64,000 bases of DNA from Pisaster brevispinus (GCA_023634235.1 JAMKCF010000014.1:2803501-2867500), one strand, 5' to 3'. Shown: positions 14,262-25,768, counted from the first letter of the stretch. A program made the numbers and translations. The notes: generated from the letters alone by a model not told the origin.

Positions 14262-14688
14262 CTTATTTATTACATTTCGTTATTTCGTTATTTATCACAT
14301 TATTCAGTGCTTGAACTTTATTTACTAGCTTCACTGCTTTGCGTTATTTGTGCTTTTTGTTTGTTCGTTTTTGTTTGTTTCTTGGGGTTACTAATTTTGT
14401 TTGCTTCCTTAGGTTTATTCATTTGTTTGTTCATTGTATTTTGTTAATTGATATTTATACTCATTTCAATAACTAAAATTGTTTGTTTTTGTTATTAGCG
14501 CTTGAAGTAGACTAAACTTGGAGCACAAATAATAAAAATGAGGGGGTTCGCACTCGACAAGCTTGCTTCTTGTAAATCCCCTCCACATCTATGTTTAGTC
14601 TTATCTACTTGTTTAGGTATTTAAAGAATGTACCTCTGCTTTGTATTTTTGCATTGATGTGGAAATAAAATGAATGAATGAAATGAAT
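14262..14688 (+). mobile_element. 3' end of a CR1/L2-like non-LTR retrotransposon inserted in a satellite unit
   Basis: About 430 bp of AT-rich sequence breaks a satellite monomer between gctttcaaaga and gagaaacacaaagtaagg, which are contiguous in intact units. It holds a GGGG/CCCC hairpin near 14,550-14,585 and ends in gaaataaaatgaatgaatg, the short-tandem tail typical of CR1/L2-type 3' ends. AAAGA on both sides may be the target-site duplication. No coding part remains. Family assignment rests on the tail and hairpin only. Confidence 0.6.
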
Positions 14689-14800
14689 GAAAGAGAAACA
14701 CAAAGTAAGGACGGTCAAATCACCGTCAGAAAATAAACTAAATTTGCACCCATTTTACACTATCAGAAAGCTCATCTCAAGAGCTCTAAAATGTATAGTT
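14689..14800. repeat. Last satellite remnant
   Basis: The monomer interrupted by the retrotransposon resumes here (aaagtaaggacggtcaaatc, then a degraded version of the ttacacc...gaaagctc block). After about 14,800 no satellite similarity is visible. Confidence 0.6.
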
Positions 14801-15019
14801 ATCGTTTTGAAAACAAACACTAACATGCATTTGTCAGTGATGGGTGTTACCTTGCGTTGGGATAAAGTTACTTTGTGTATCGGTAGAATAATTTAAAACT
14901 GTACATTTGGTTTTTGTGGATGTAATTGTATTGATCGCTCGTGATATTATGCGGATATAAAATATATTAACTCACTATACTTAGTACATAACAAGTAGTT
15001 TACATTGTTAAAGTACAAG

Positions 15020-15440
15020 TTCGTAACCGGAATAATTGCCAAATTGCAAAACGACATGTCACCAACTTTAATGTTCATACTGCCAGGTCTTGGCAAAACG
15101 TCAGCCATTTGGTAACCGCTTAAAACTTTTACCAAACAAAAGACCCCTCCATTTTAAAACCAGGCTAGAGACCTGCATTTGAGAGGCAGTAATCCTACTT
15201 TTGTTGAAATAGTTGTGTTTTTGATAGCTTTTATTTTGAAATAATTCACATCCTCTCGTTTTCACCGAGAACAAAACAAAAAACAAACCTGTGAAAAGTT
15301 CATTACAGTCTTTGTGCTAGTGGAAAAGAGAAACATTATCGTTTTTGTTAGTGATTTCGTGCACGATCATATTGTTAATTTCGGTTGTATCAATTGAAAT
15401 CACTTGCACCAGCAAGTCTATGCTAAGAGTAATGAGGTAT
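15020..15440. repeat. Dispersed repeat, copy 1 of a diverged pair
   Basis: Shares an ordered series of blocks with 17,450-17,800: caggtcttg, aggct...gacctgcat, ttgagaggcag, the ttttgttgaa block, a cattcacatcctctcg-like block and gtgaaaagttcat. Similarity is patchy. There are no visible termini or coding potential, so the family is unknown. Confidence 0.55.
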
Positions 15441-15814
15441 TTAAATCACCTGAAGAATTATTTCTTTAAAAAAACCTTTTAAAACCTTTAGCCCGGTCAG
15501 TACAGCCAATGGTCCATTGCGGACACATGCTGTACTTAATAAAAAAAATACAACACGGTAACGAAAAAGTAATACACAATTTTGTAACAAACAATTTTAA
15601 GTATTATTTATTATGCATTTTATCTGGATGGAATACAACAAAGGTATAAACATACCAAGACAATGCCGTTAAAAAGGCGAGGGTGGGGACCAGTTAGGCC
15701 TTGAGATTGCGGTTACCTCCCCCATTTACGTTCATCCGTAACATGGTAGATGAAGAATGATGAGATAATTGCGAGTCCATACTACCTTCAAGTTGATGGG
15801 CTACTGATTCCAAG

Positions 15815-15990
15815 TACTGCATATTCATAATAAGTACAGTCACTCTGATCCATCATGAAAACGATTGGAACCATTTGTGAAAGTAAGTAACAAGGTTAAA
15901 AATACTGCATTTTCATAATAAGTACATGGGTCACTCTGATCCATCATGAAAATGATTGGAATCATTTGTGAAAGTTAGTAATAATAAAGT
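15815..15990. repeat. Tandem duplication, 88-bp unit
   Basis: Two adjacent copies start at 15,815 and 15,903, each beginning tactgcat and running through cactctgatccatcatgaaaa and gattggaa.catttgtgaaa. They differ by a few substitutions and a small indel. Confidence 0.8.
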
Positions 15991-16045
15991 CGCGTCGAGT
16001 AGATCAGGGGTCGGGGATTTGCATTTGAATCCCCCTGCGCATCTG

Positions 16046-16341
16046 TTCGACCTTATTTTATTTTTATTTTATTGTATTACCTTCATTGCACAAACATCAA
16101 AATACAACGTAGTGCAAAAGGACAACCCGAACAGGCACGTAAGCCCACTAAATGGGGACCCTCGTAGAAAACATGGAAGTAAATGTACATAGTGAAGGTT
16201 AAAAAAAAGCACAAAATAAAAAGATACAAGAATTAAACAAACACATATAAGTAAATAAATAGACACAACAAAATTCAAAAGAGGCTACGTATTGCACATT
16301 GTAAAGATAGTTTAAAAAAAAAAAATTTAAACTACCCCAAA
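16046..16341 (-). mobile_element. 3' untranslated end of a non-LTR retrotransposon
   Basis: On the minus strand this follows the reverse transcriptase relic. It is T-rich, then carries a hairpin-like block (cgagggtccccatttagtg) and ends in repeated AATAAA-like units near 16,046-16,075. This order matches the 3' end of CR1/Jockey-type elements. Confidence 0.6.
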
Positions 16342-16935
16342 TTACAAGTCATTAGTGAGGTAGTGGTTACTGAGGCAAGATTTAAATTGAGAGTTAGCTT
16401 GCAAAGTTCTGACTTCAGAGGGAATTTTGCTCCAGGAGTTATAAACGCGGTTAACAAATATTTGCCTAACAATGCCAGTTCTACATTTATTTGGAATAAG
16501 GGTGGTAGAATCAGATGATCCTAAATTGTGGAGATCAGTGTTACGGAAATTAACCTTACCATTAATTGAAATAGAAGTCAGATTCTGAAGGCCCTTAGAA
16601 AACAGGACTTTGTCCTTGAGTTTGCGACACTCTTCTTGGCTATAAGAAGGTCTAGTTCTTTTAAACGCTCCTCGTATGAGACAGAACTTCTCACAAGAAA
16701 ATTTTGTGGCACGTCTCTGAACTTTTTTCAATAGAGCTGATAAGACCCTTAGCATGAGGATTCAAGATTTTTGACCCATATTCCAAAATGGGTCTTACAT
16801 GGGCTAAATAAATATGTTTACGAGTAACAGAGTCATGGACATCGTGACAAGTGTGCTTGCACACCTAAATGGGCTAAATAAATATTTTTACGAGTAACAG
16901 AATCATGGACATCGTGACAAGTGTGCTTGCACACC
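16342..16935 (-). pseudogene. CR1/Jockey-like reverse transcriptase, C-terminal relic
   Basis: A 137-codon open frame ends at 16,342 and contains VQRRATKF, a hallmark just after the reverse transcriptase core of CR1/L2/Jockey non-LTR elements, then a C-terminal block with FVNRVYNSWSKIPSEVR, the usual 'NRVxNxWNxLPxxV' end. Upstream on the same strand HVRPILEYG lies in another frame, showing a one-base frameshift in an A-run near 16,730. A 70-bp tandem duplication further disrupts it. The endonuclease and most of the reverse transcriptase are missing. Confidence 0.75.
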
Positions 16936-16940
16936 TAAAC
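16801..16940. repeat. 70-bp tandem duplication inside the non-LTR relic
   Basis: The block starting gggctaaataaatat at 16,801 is repeated from 16,871 with a few changes, ending gtgtgcttgcacacctaaa in both copies. It duplicates part of the former reverse transcriptase frame, so it arose after the element died. Confidence 0.85.
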
Positions 16941-17449
16941 ATTCTAGACAACACGAATTAAAATCTTAGAACCGAGGATGTACTTCGCTTGGGCAAAACT
17001 GTAAAACATTCGCCATTAACGTGTGCGAGTTGTTTTTTTGTTTTTTTTATTGCGCACCGCCAACGTTGGCAAAGTAAGCTGTGGAGACGGCCATCGTATT
17101 TATTAAGATGAGTAGAGGTTGCCCTTAAAACTGTCGTACAAACATGAATAAAATGTTGTATGGTTAAGTTTAAATTATGAAATTTGGCAAGTGATTACTT
17201 TTGTGATAACTGTCCGAAACTTAGTTTACCAATAAATGTTGAGATATTCATGAAATCGTTTTTATAACGAAACGCACGCATTGGCTAGAAGTAAGAACTG
17301 GGTGTTCTTGAATATTTGACGGCATTTCCAAGCTGCAAAGACGCCAGTAATGGGTGGGTTTTGATTTTCTTTTCTCTTTTCTTGTTTCCTTTTTTCCCCT
17401 TTTTTTCGGGGGGGATTGGGTATAGATAGAAATTGGAATAATTTCCAAA

Positions 17450-17800
17450 TATCAAACCTTCAGCTCACCAATTATTAAGTTCAATTTGCCAGGTCTTGAA
17501 AAAACGAATCAAACTTTTGCAAAAAAAACGACCCCAGTCATTGTTAAACTAGGCTGAAAGGCCTGCATGCATTTGAGAGGCAGCACTCATACTTTTGTTT
17601 GAACAGTTTATGTTTGTTAATTCTATTGAAAAGTTAATGCATAGTTGGATTTCGAAAACGTTCACATTCTCGTGTTTTCACTGATTGCATTTATACAAAA
17701 AACACTATGCGAAAAGTTCATCCAATTCTAAACAATGTCGTTTCTGTCCAGGATTTAGTGCACATTTTGGTTGCAGCACTTGAAATCATTTGGCGTGGTT
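17450..17800. repeat. Dispersed repeat, copy 2 of a diverged pair
   Basis: Counterpart of the repeat at 15,020-15,440, with the same order of blocks including gccaggtcttg, aggctgaaaggcctgcat and ttgagaggcag. It includes extra A-runs and a longer spacer. No coding potential. Confidence 0.5.
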
Positions 17801-19260
17801 ATGCTAGTAATAATGCGTTATATAAATCACTCTTATAAGTGGGCCTACTCTACACATTCTACCACGTTCACATATATTGTATTCCATGTTAACTATGTGC
17901 ATATCAAGTCCCAACCTTTCTCCGTTTTCGCGTATCTTTTCGACTTTTATTCTATAAAATACTGGAACTCACCTCTCATTTGAACAAAAATCCATGGATA
18001 AACAAGAGTCGCTCTTTTTTCTTTCAAGAAATTCGCCAGAAACACACCGCTGATTCGGGCAGAGTGACGTTGCCAATCGTGTGCAATTCTTTGATCCACA
18101 CTGAAAATGAGGAAAAGAAAAAAAATTGATAGTTCATCAAACTTTCAGATTGTTATTTAAAGATGGGGTCATAGATTGGTAAATACTCACATAAATTCAT
18201 GCCCATATAAACTTACTTGGTGAAAAGCACTGCAGCTGAACTTAACGCAAAATCTGCGGAATAATAGTGCTTGCCTACATTGTGGCACAAGATTGTAGCT
18301 TTGGTTTGTCATAGATATACTAATTAACTAATTGTTGACTGATTTGTTACCATGAAACTAACTCAACTTTAGCGTCGTCGACATCGACGTAGATGTTTTT
18401 AACTCAATAAGAAATTACACATTTTCTCCGTAACGTTACAGTTTCTTTTTGGGTTAAATTAGTAGTACATTATTTGAAATAGTTCTTTACTGTATTTTTT
18501 TTTTAATGGGATAATATAGAGTTGTTTATTTGCCCTGGTGAGGTCATTTTCAGATAGTTACATTTAAAATACAACATACAAAGGCTGGGGGAAAATGAGT
18601 TTTGCATAAATATTAATCTTCATTATCACTGACATGCACAGAGTATGACATTCAAACAAGTCAAGTTTCATATTCTAAAGACGAAACATGTATTAAGAAA
18701 TGTTGTGATCAACTAAATCAAATTCTAGTAAAGCACGCCGATATAAACTTTTCTCATGATGCACTGTGAAAATAAGGTCTTTCCGAATGCTTGCTGGCGT
18801 ACTATGCCGTCTTGTAAAATGGTCCCTACTTGATGTTTTTTAATAATAATATGCACTAATGTAATAATTATGACTGTAATAAAACCAATAGAACTGAGAA
18901 GTAATGGATATCTAAGTATATGTCTAAAAAAATATTGTTAATGGCCTGACACATCAAACCTAGCAGAATCTTTCTAGAAGGCTAATTAATGGTCACAATA
19001 CAACACAAAACACACACATTCTATTTGTTGCATCCCTGAGGAGACATCTTGTTCTTTCCTTTGTCCCTGTAGTTAAGAACCTCCCATCGACTTTGTACAC
19101 AAAATTCCTTGTTGAGCACCACAGTCTTTAGCATTTCTCGGTTGGAGACCCTTTGTGTTCCCTTCTCTGTTTTGTTCTCGGTCTCCATAAGGTAGTGAAA
19201 ATGAAGTCAAGTTATGGGTCGTAACGTCAGGCTATTAACCATTTTTGCCTTTATACCATA
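17800..19260. other. No gene recognised
   Basis: AT-rich DNA with only short open frames and no splice-site-bounded coding block I can support. No inverted-repeat element or clear tandem repeat was seen on reading. Confidence 0.5.
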
Positions 19261-19261
19261 G

Positions 19262-19504
19262 GTCCTTTTGGTTGGTAACCAGTTTACAAAAGCTAAATCT
19301 ATTTTCTCAAATATATCTACTGTGAACAGCAAGTTGGAGAGGTTTTCATCAGCATTACGGAGTCTCGTCCGGAGAACAGATCACAGTAATTATGAAACCG
19401 GTTCAAAATACAAATCTGTTCACGTCACGGTAACAAACGTGAACGCAATAGTTTTTAGCCCTTCGAATCACGATTTCTCACAGGAAGTCACAGTTCAATG
19501 TTAA
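19262..19504 (+). CDS. Possible isolated coding exon, unidentified
   Basis: An open stretch of 80 codons follows an acceptor-like tttataccatag and has a balanced amino-acid composition unlike the AT-rich surroundings. It ends TGT TAA; a donor-like GTTAAG overlaps that stop, so the exon could instead end at 19,499. The C-terminal half reads like a beta-rich extracellular segment (HVTVTNVNAIVFSP), but no family can be named. No partner exons are recognised nearby. Confidence 0.25.
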   Translation, partial: VLLVGNQFTKAKSIFSNISTVNSKLERFSSALRSLVRRTDHSNYETGSKYKSVHVTVTNVNAIVFSPSNHDFSQEVTVQC

Positions 19505-22140
19505 GCTAATGAGGATGGCATAACCAGACGGTTTTGTTTTTGTTTGTTTGTTGGGGTGTTGTTTGTTGTTGTTTTTGGGGGGGTTTCGAGAAGGGTGTGG
19601 GGCATCAACATAAAAAGGGGGTCTTTTAATGTATCGAACCATTCATTTGTATATGTTTTCGACCTTATTGGGGCGGGGCAAGAGGGACGTGGGGGTGTGG
19701 GAGTGTTGGAGGTGGGGAGATTCACTTACTTGCCAGACTCCTTTTGAACGCTTTACGGTGCATGGTGGACTCTGCATATGTAGATAAGTTGTACCCTAGA
19801 TGCCAGCATGGATGTTGCGAATGTCTTGTTCGTTGCTGCCCCACCCAGTCCTACTGGAGGAAAGGTTTAGGACTCAATGTTGATCAAGTTTGCCTCACCT
19901 GAGTCTAGCACACGGTGATCCACACAAGGTTTTTGTGGTTTGTGTATGGTCCACACATAGAGCAAAAGTCATTAACACAGTACAGGACAGACATGAGAGG
20001 GTCCAGGAAGGTTCATTTCAAGTCATTCAGTATACACAACTTCCCTGTACATAAATTACAAGCGCACAAACACGGGATTCATTTTGCCTGCTCTAATTGA
20101 ATTGTAGCAATGTTACCATTGAAGAAACCCACAATAAACCAAAGTATTTGATACAAAAGAAACACATTCTCCAATGACAATAAAAGTACATACCCACATT
20201 CCTTAAGTAATTGCTGTGCTGTGCAGCCAAATTTAAATACAAATTGCGCCCTCTTGGTTTGCACCTGTACGCTCTGACTTAAGCTTTTATGTGTTTTGAT
20301 TTGTCCATAGTGCCGGTATGCTGGTCGCGCTTGCGCGTTGTCCTTGCCGTCATAAACCCTTCTTCGGCGAAAAAGTGTATTATTGAGTTGGTTTGTCGTC
20401 GAACAAAGTGTGCATTCAGACCGGAATGGCACGGTCAAGAGTTTGTTTGCGCGTTTATAGCCCAGCAGTGCTGGTTCCCGCAGGCTCGAACACGTCTCAG
20501 CCTAAGAGAAGACCGAGTTAAAATTAAAACTTTGTAAAAAATACTATGTGTGTTACTTGTGGGTAAAAGTCGGAACGACCCCAGGTTTTTTCTGTTTTAC
20601 TACAAAGCTAAGGGAATGAGCATAGTCTTGTTCGACCTCTGGGCAGCTGTTAGTCAGTTTTTGTTATTTTTTCTCTGCCAAACAACGTTTGATATTTCTG
20701 AATTATTTTTTCCGTCATAGTGGTTGTTTTTCAAATTTGTATCGGTGGAAACTAATCTTTATCTTATCTATATTCTATTTGGATGCTTTTGTTTCCAAAT
20801 TTTTACAAAGCATCAATACAAGAATTTGATTAATTAATTGTATCTTTCAGTGCCAGTATTTTTTTAAAGTGGAGAAATCCATCTGTAAAGGGTTAGGGCC
20901 TCGTCATACTCATAGTAGCAACTTAGTCATCAACTATTGACAGTTCTTAAAACCCTTTTTAAAACACCCAATGCAGTGTGAATAAACAGGTCAGAAGGAA
21001 CCACTTTGTAGTGGGTCACAGAATTATGGCATTGGGTCACTAACTTACCAACAGAAAGCCCTTTCATTCACAGTCATTAACCTCCAGCATAATGAGAAGA
21101 GTGGAAGAGGTACGTGTTGTATTCAAAATCTACCATTTTGGTTTTGTTGCAATAGGCCGAATTACTTTTGTCAAACTTTAACATCCCAGTGTGGAGCATC
21201 TGGTGAAATAAAGCTTCATGTTGCTATGTGGTGGATACATATTTGTTAAGAAAAAGGGGCAACATAACAACTGTTTTGCAAAACTGGGCTTACTTGGACC
21301 CTTGATCCATAACACTCAAAACTTAAGCAACTGAGTGAAAATTGTACAATTTTGAAAACTGATGTGTCCAGTTCATTTGTATTTTTTCCCAAGCTCTCCT
21401 CAATATAGAAGCTTTCCCTTTTTGCTTTTTGCCCCATAGGTTTCAATTATTAGCTGTTGTCGGGGGTTCACACCCGGATGAGCACACAGTCGTACGCGCA
21501 TTTTTGTGTATTTGGCAGTCCTAAATAGCGCCCCATTGTGGTTTAACCGACCACAGACTTGGGATTCCGTGATGTACACACCCTATTCTGAATGGTCAGA
21601 ATCGCAACAGCCTTCGATAAAATTAATATTCAAATTTAGCTGTCTAACTACGGGTTAGTGCAAAAATACAACATCGGTGAGCATGCAAGTCGCCTACTGT
21701 ACATTATGCCGATGCTTAATAATAATTGCAGCTTTCTAATAAAATCATCGATGCTTGTTCTTAAATTCAATAAAAAAAATTATAAGTTTGAGGAATACAC
21801 AAAAAATCAGTTCAAACCATAAGTATTACGTGTTTCAACTCGTAAGAATCAGGTATTTTATTAATGTATTGCAATTTTTGAACAATTCATGAGTTTCTGA
21901 GTTATACATTTTAAATACCATACTGGCCCCTACCGTATAAAGCACTATAAAGTAAGTACAGGCCAAACAGAACTTGGTTGCCCTGCTGCAGTACATCCTA
22001 CTCCCTACAGTATCTCCTCCCTCCTGGCGTTCGAAGAGCCCAGACCCTGATGCTGGATTACGACGGGAGTTTTCTACCATAGTCGTTGTAAACATGGAAT
22101 AGGTGTAACACAGTTCATCTGGAGTTTTCTGTTCCACAAG
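19505..22140. other. No gene recognised
   Basis: Contains a G/T-rich stretch at 19,530-19,720 and otherwise non-repetitive AT-rich DNA. A 119-codon minus-strand frame at 20,079-20,438 and a 100-codon one at 21,835-22,137 resemble nothing I know and lack splice or promoter support. I do not call genes here. Confidence 0.5.
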
Positions 22141-22149
22141 GATTGGTTC

Positions 22150-22541
22150 TCGGTCCTAAATGTTTAATATATCTACACCCTTCAACTATGACATCATCAA
22201 GAAACACAATTTCTTTCATCATAATACACGCCGACGATACGCAGTATACTTCTCATGTCCACCAGCACAAGAACAGCACGACATTTCTCGTGCTGGTAAA
22301 GTCAGATATATTGGGGTTTTGTTTTACTCCAAGATGACAATATGGAGTCACAAGTGTCTAGCTGTGTGAAGCTTGCATCTCATAGTCGTTTTAATATACG
22401 CCTGATTCCCAAGCTTCTCCCTCCATTAAGCTACTGAGCTGCTCATTGACGCTGTTATTACATCCCAAATTGATTGCTGCAATTGTCTCCTGCTAGGTCT
22501 CCCAAATACCTAGTTCGGAAGCTCCGCCGTTCAGATTTAGC
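22150..22541 (+). pseudogene. Non-LTR reverse transcriptase relic (CR1/L2-like)
   Basis: Translation in shifting frames gives HADDTQYTS, a decayed form of the reverse transcriptase catalytic box YADDTQ, then a block like LGVxFxxxMTM (as GVLFYSKMTIWS), and then SQIDCCNCLLLGLP, matching the SxLDYCNSLLxGLP signature of CR1/L2 elements. Stops and frameshifts show it is dead. A long-TIR element interrupts it at the 3' side. Confidence 0.7.
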
Positions 22542-23468
22542 TTTTAAAAAAAATTGTACATCCCCTATGGGTGCCATGAACACATGCAAGATTTTAGAAT
22601 CCTACTCCTCAACATTTTGAGATATGCCCCCTAAAAAAATTAAGCCCCGCCCCTTCAAATTGACTTTGTGTGTTTTCGGCATTTTTAGAGGTCTGTATAC
22701 TACAAATGGAGATAAGATATATAACTACAAATAAGTTTGAAGGGTATCTGGTATCCGATCAACTAAATTATAATTTCAGAATAGCACAGATTATTTGTAT
22801 ATCAAGGTATAGATCTTTAAAAGCCGACATTTTAGCCTGCGTAATGACTTTTCGTCATTTTTGAGATCCCCTAGCTGCTTAGTGCCTAAGTGAAATGTCC
22901 AATTGCTTTTATGCTACATTTGGTTATGAACTAGGTGCATAGTGTGACCTGATATAATGATAGACCAATCACGCCTTTGATGGGTACTTGGCAGAGGTCT
23001 GAATATGGGTCCACCTGCAAAAATGCCTTTTATATTAGTTATTTGACAACGTGGGACATTACTGAGAAATGTTTTTAAAATTCCCAGTAACACTTTGTAT
23101 CCAGTCTACTTGTCTACTTGTGTGAGAAAAAAAAATGGTTTTCTTTACTCCTTCATGTAAAAAACAAAAGTCAATATATGCCTACTTATTTAATGTATTT
23201 TCTGTGTATGCAATTTAGTGACAACACTTATTTACAAAAGAGCCGCAGAGCTTAGACTTCTGCAGGCACGGTTTGTAGACTACGGAAGCCGTAGTGCCGC
23301 CTCATGAATAAAAACAATCCCGCTCTTATCATGTATACTTCTAAAAATGCCGAAAACACAAAAAGTCATTTTAAAGGGGCGGGGCATATCTAAAAAATGT
23401 TGAGGAGTAGGATTCTAAAATTTTGCGTGTGTTCATGGCACTCATAGGGGGCTGTTTAAAAAAAATAT
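22542..23468. mobile_element. Element with long terminal inverted repeats, about 0.93 kb
   Basis: The left arm 22,542-22,697 (ttttaaaaaaaattg... to cggcatttttagaggt) reappears inverted at 23,333-23,468. Both arms include the blocks gttcatggcac, taggattctaaaattttg and ggggcggggc. The arms are about 140-155 bp and not identical. The interior has no transposase frame. It sits against the CR1/L2-like relic, so it is a non-autonomous foldback or MITE-like insertion. Target duplication is not clear. Confidence 0.7.
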
Positions 23469-24148
23469 TAGCACAATCTGAGATGGCGCCTGCCAAACCT
23501 TTCAGGTTCTTAAGTGGTTTGGCCACGAAATGACCCTTAATTATCGAAATAGTTCATTAGCACCCCAAACATAACAATAACGTTCAATTCGTTTCTCACA
23601 CCAAAGTGTACAAAACTATAAATGGAGATTTTAAGTCAATTAGGCTCTTTAGTAAATGTCCAAAAGTTCTTTTCAAAATTAATCGATCTGTGTATTCAAT
23701 TAGAATAAAAGGCTGCTCAAGCCACTCAGTACAAAAGAAGTGTCTATACTTGTCGTATGTGGTAATAACATTAATCACAAGGACTGGTTATACTTCATCA
23801 AACTAATAATACATTATCTACTGCTACAGCAAATTCACCAATAGAAAGATTAAACACTGCTAAATTTTGAAATTCGTTTTTAACAAATTGATTGCTACCA
23901 ATTTTCAGTTTCCACTAAAAACCCACATTTCATTGGATTTGCATTATTTTGCACGAAGTACAAAATAGCAAATTTATCTCTTTTCAACAAAAAAAATTGA
24001 ATTTATATTGCTCCATATGCCTTGTTGTTTTCTTCCCACGCCCCTCCCACTGTCACAGTCCAATACATTGTATTATTTGTGATTTCACCCTTTTACTGAT
24101 GTGTGATAAAAATTGTATTGTGGTAACTTCCACTAGAGAAAAAGCCAC

Positions 24149-24211
24149 AAACCTCGGGTGGGAATCGAACCCACAATCCCGTATTTTTAACCACTAGACC
24201 ATCGAGCGTGC
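24149..24211 (-). mobile_element. tRNA-derived SINE-like element
   Basis: The minus strand carries a good A box (TGGTCTAGTGG) and a perfect B box (GGTTCGATTCC) within a 5-bp T stem (GTGGG/CCCAC), with CTCG/CGAG ends. The anticodon arm is missing, so it is not a working tRNA. A T-run follows (gtggctttttctct). It is probably the pol III head of a SINE. Confidence 0.6.
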
Positions 24212-24410
24212 TCTCTGACAAGACAAGACAAGTACGAATCATGTAATTAAGTGCGGGAAAGGAAAAATATTCTTTGTACACACAAACAATTAATATAAAA
24301 GATAGTGTTTACGCTTTCACAGGAAGACGATCAGAGCACACTGATCGAACCCTTTTACTGATGTGTGATAAAAATTGTATTGTGGTACCTTCCACTAGAG
24401 AAAAAGCCAC

Positions 24411-24473
24411 AAACCTCGGGTGGGAATCGAACCCACAATCCCGTATTTTTAACCACTAGACCATCGAGCGTGC
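24411..24473 (-). mobile_element. tRNA-derived SINE-like element, tandem copy
   Basis: Second copy of the element at 24,149, produced by the 262-bp tandem duplication; the A and B boxes are intact and identical. Confidence 0.6.
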
Positions 24474-24726
24474 TCTCTGACAAGACAAGACAAGTACGAA
24501 TCATGTAATTAAGTGCGGGAAAGGAAAAATATTCTTTGTACACACAAACAATTAATATAAAAGATAGTGTTTACGCTTTCACAGGAAGACGATCAGAGCA
24601 CACTGATCGAACCGTCGAATTGTTAACCACCTGTTCTTTTCAGAACATCACAATACACATCGAGAGTTTATTTGCATAGTGTCTGCGAAAACCTCACTTA
24701 AAACTTGTTTGTTTTTGTTTTTTCAG

Positions 24727-24792
24727 AACCAATCAGTCAAAACAGACCCAAACACGGCTTGCCTACCGAGTCAGGACGGCCAAGTTAACGAC
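24727..24792 (+). CDS. Short coding exon of a convergent gene, copy A
   Basis: A 66-bp, 22-codon open block lies between a strong acceptor (tttgttttttcag) and a strong donor (GAC|GTAAGT). The same exon with the same splice sites is at 41,368-41,433; the only difference I see is a silent CTA to CTG change. It joins in phase with 25,065-25,130. Upstream exons are not recognised and the family is unknown. Confidence 0.5.
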
Positions 24793-25064
24793 GTAAGTTT
24801 GTTTACAGTTGATGTGTTACTAAAAAATGGTCCCTTCATCCACCATGTATCATGTTGGACATACAAACTATCCACATTTATATATATATATATATACACC
24901 AGAATGTGCACGACTGCATTATAACATAATCTAGGGTTTAACACCTTGTACATGAAATATCTTTGTGATGGTTCAGCAAAGACCCAGAGGTGTCATAACT
25001 CGTCGTTGTAACTAGATTGTACACGTTGACTTAACGCCATGTGTTGTCTTTACTGCTTCCATAG

Positions 25065-25130
25065 CTCTATGCTGCTCTTCAAATAAGGCTCTACAATGTC
25101 AATAAAACGTATATACTGCCCTTGTGTTAA
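25065..25130 (+). CDS. Possible terminal exon of the convergent gene, copy A
   Basis: After the acceptor tactgcttccatag an open block of 21 codons (LYAALQIRLY...) ends in TAA, with an AATAAA hexamer inside it. Joined to the previous exon it gives a short polar tail with two tyrosines spaced seven residues apart. Copy B has a 15-base expansion in the first codons and no early stop. Function unknown; it could be a 3'UTR-proximal remnant. Confidence 0.4.
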   Translation, partial: LYAALQIRLYNVNKTYILPLC

Positions 25131-25768
25131 TTACCTCTTACTAGAAAATGTATTTTGGATAAACATACACTCTTTCCCTATACTATTCGTCTACATTTTT
25201 TCACTCTAAACCACGGTTGTGGTTGACAATAACATATTCGCCCTCTATAGTTTGTAAACAGACAGTTTCCCCCTTGGGTCGCACTAATCATTGGGTTGAT
25301 CGATAAAAATGTCGTTGTTCAAAATGAAATTAGTCCATCTAATATTTGTTGTACTTGCTCTGGTATTTCGAGAACGTAAAACGCCATTTTGAGTTCAAGT
25401 TAAGTTTTGTGAAGAACAGATTATATGTTAGTCAGCTTTTCAAGCTTCAAATGTGGCAATCTAAAAAGCAATGACGTTGATTTTCTTCAAGTGATGTTTT
25501 CTCAACTTCAGATGGAAATCATATCTCTGTGGAGAATTGGTAATTTACGATCAGTGAGCTTTCACAATGATACCCATATTCGTTTTGGTTTTGTTGTTTC
25601 TTTCCAATGTCGTATTCGAGTCACTACTACAAAAACGATCGCTGAAAACAGGATAAATCCTACAATGCAAAACTACAATTGTCTGTTATAATTCATTTAA
25701 TGAACTGACGATTGAAACTGATCATAATGTTTTCCGTGTACAGAAAGCCAAGATTCTGAAATATCCCA

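Larger units (their letters stand above)
24088..24611. repeat. 262-bp tandem duplication, specific to copy A
   Basis: The block starting cccttttactgatgtgtgat at 24,088 is repeated at 24,350 almost without change. It includes the tRNA-like element and the gtttacgctttcacag acceptor-like site. The corresponding part of copy B (from about 41,004) has one copy, so this is a recent local event. Confidence 0.9.

Noticed and set aside
24093..24281. 62-codon minus-strand frame repeated in the tandem duplication
   Set aside because: It is read through the tRNA-like element; repetition comes from the 262-bp duplication.
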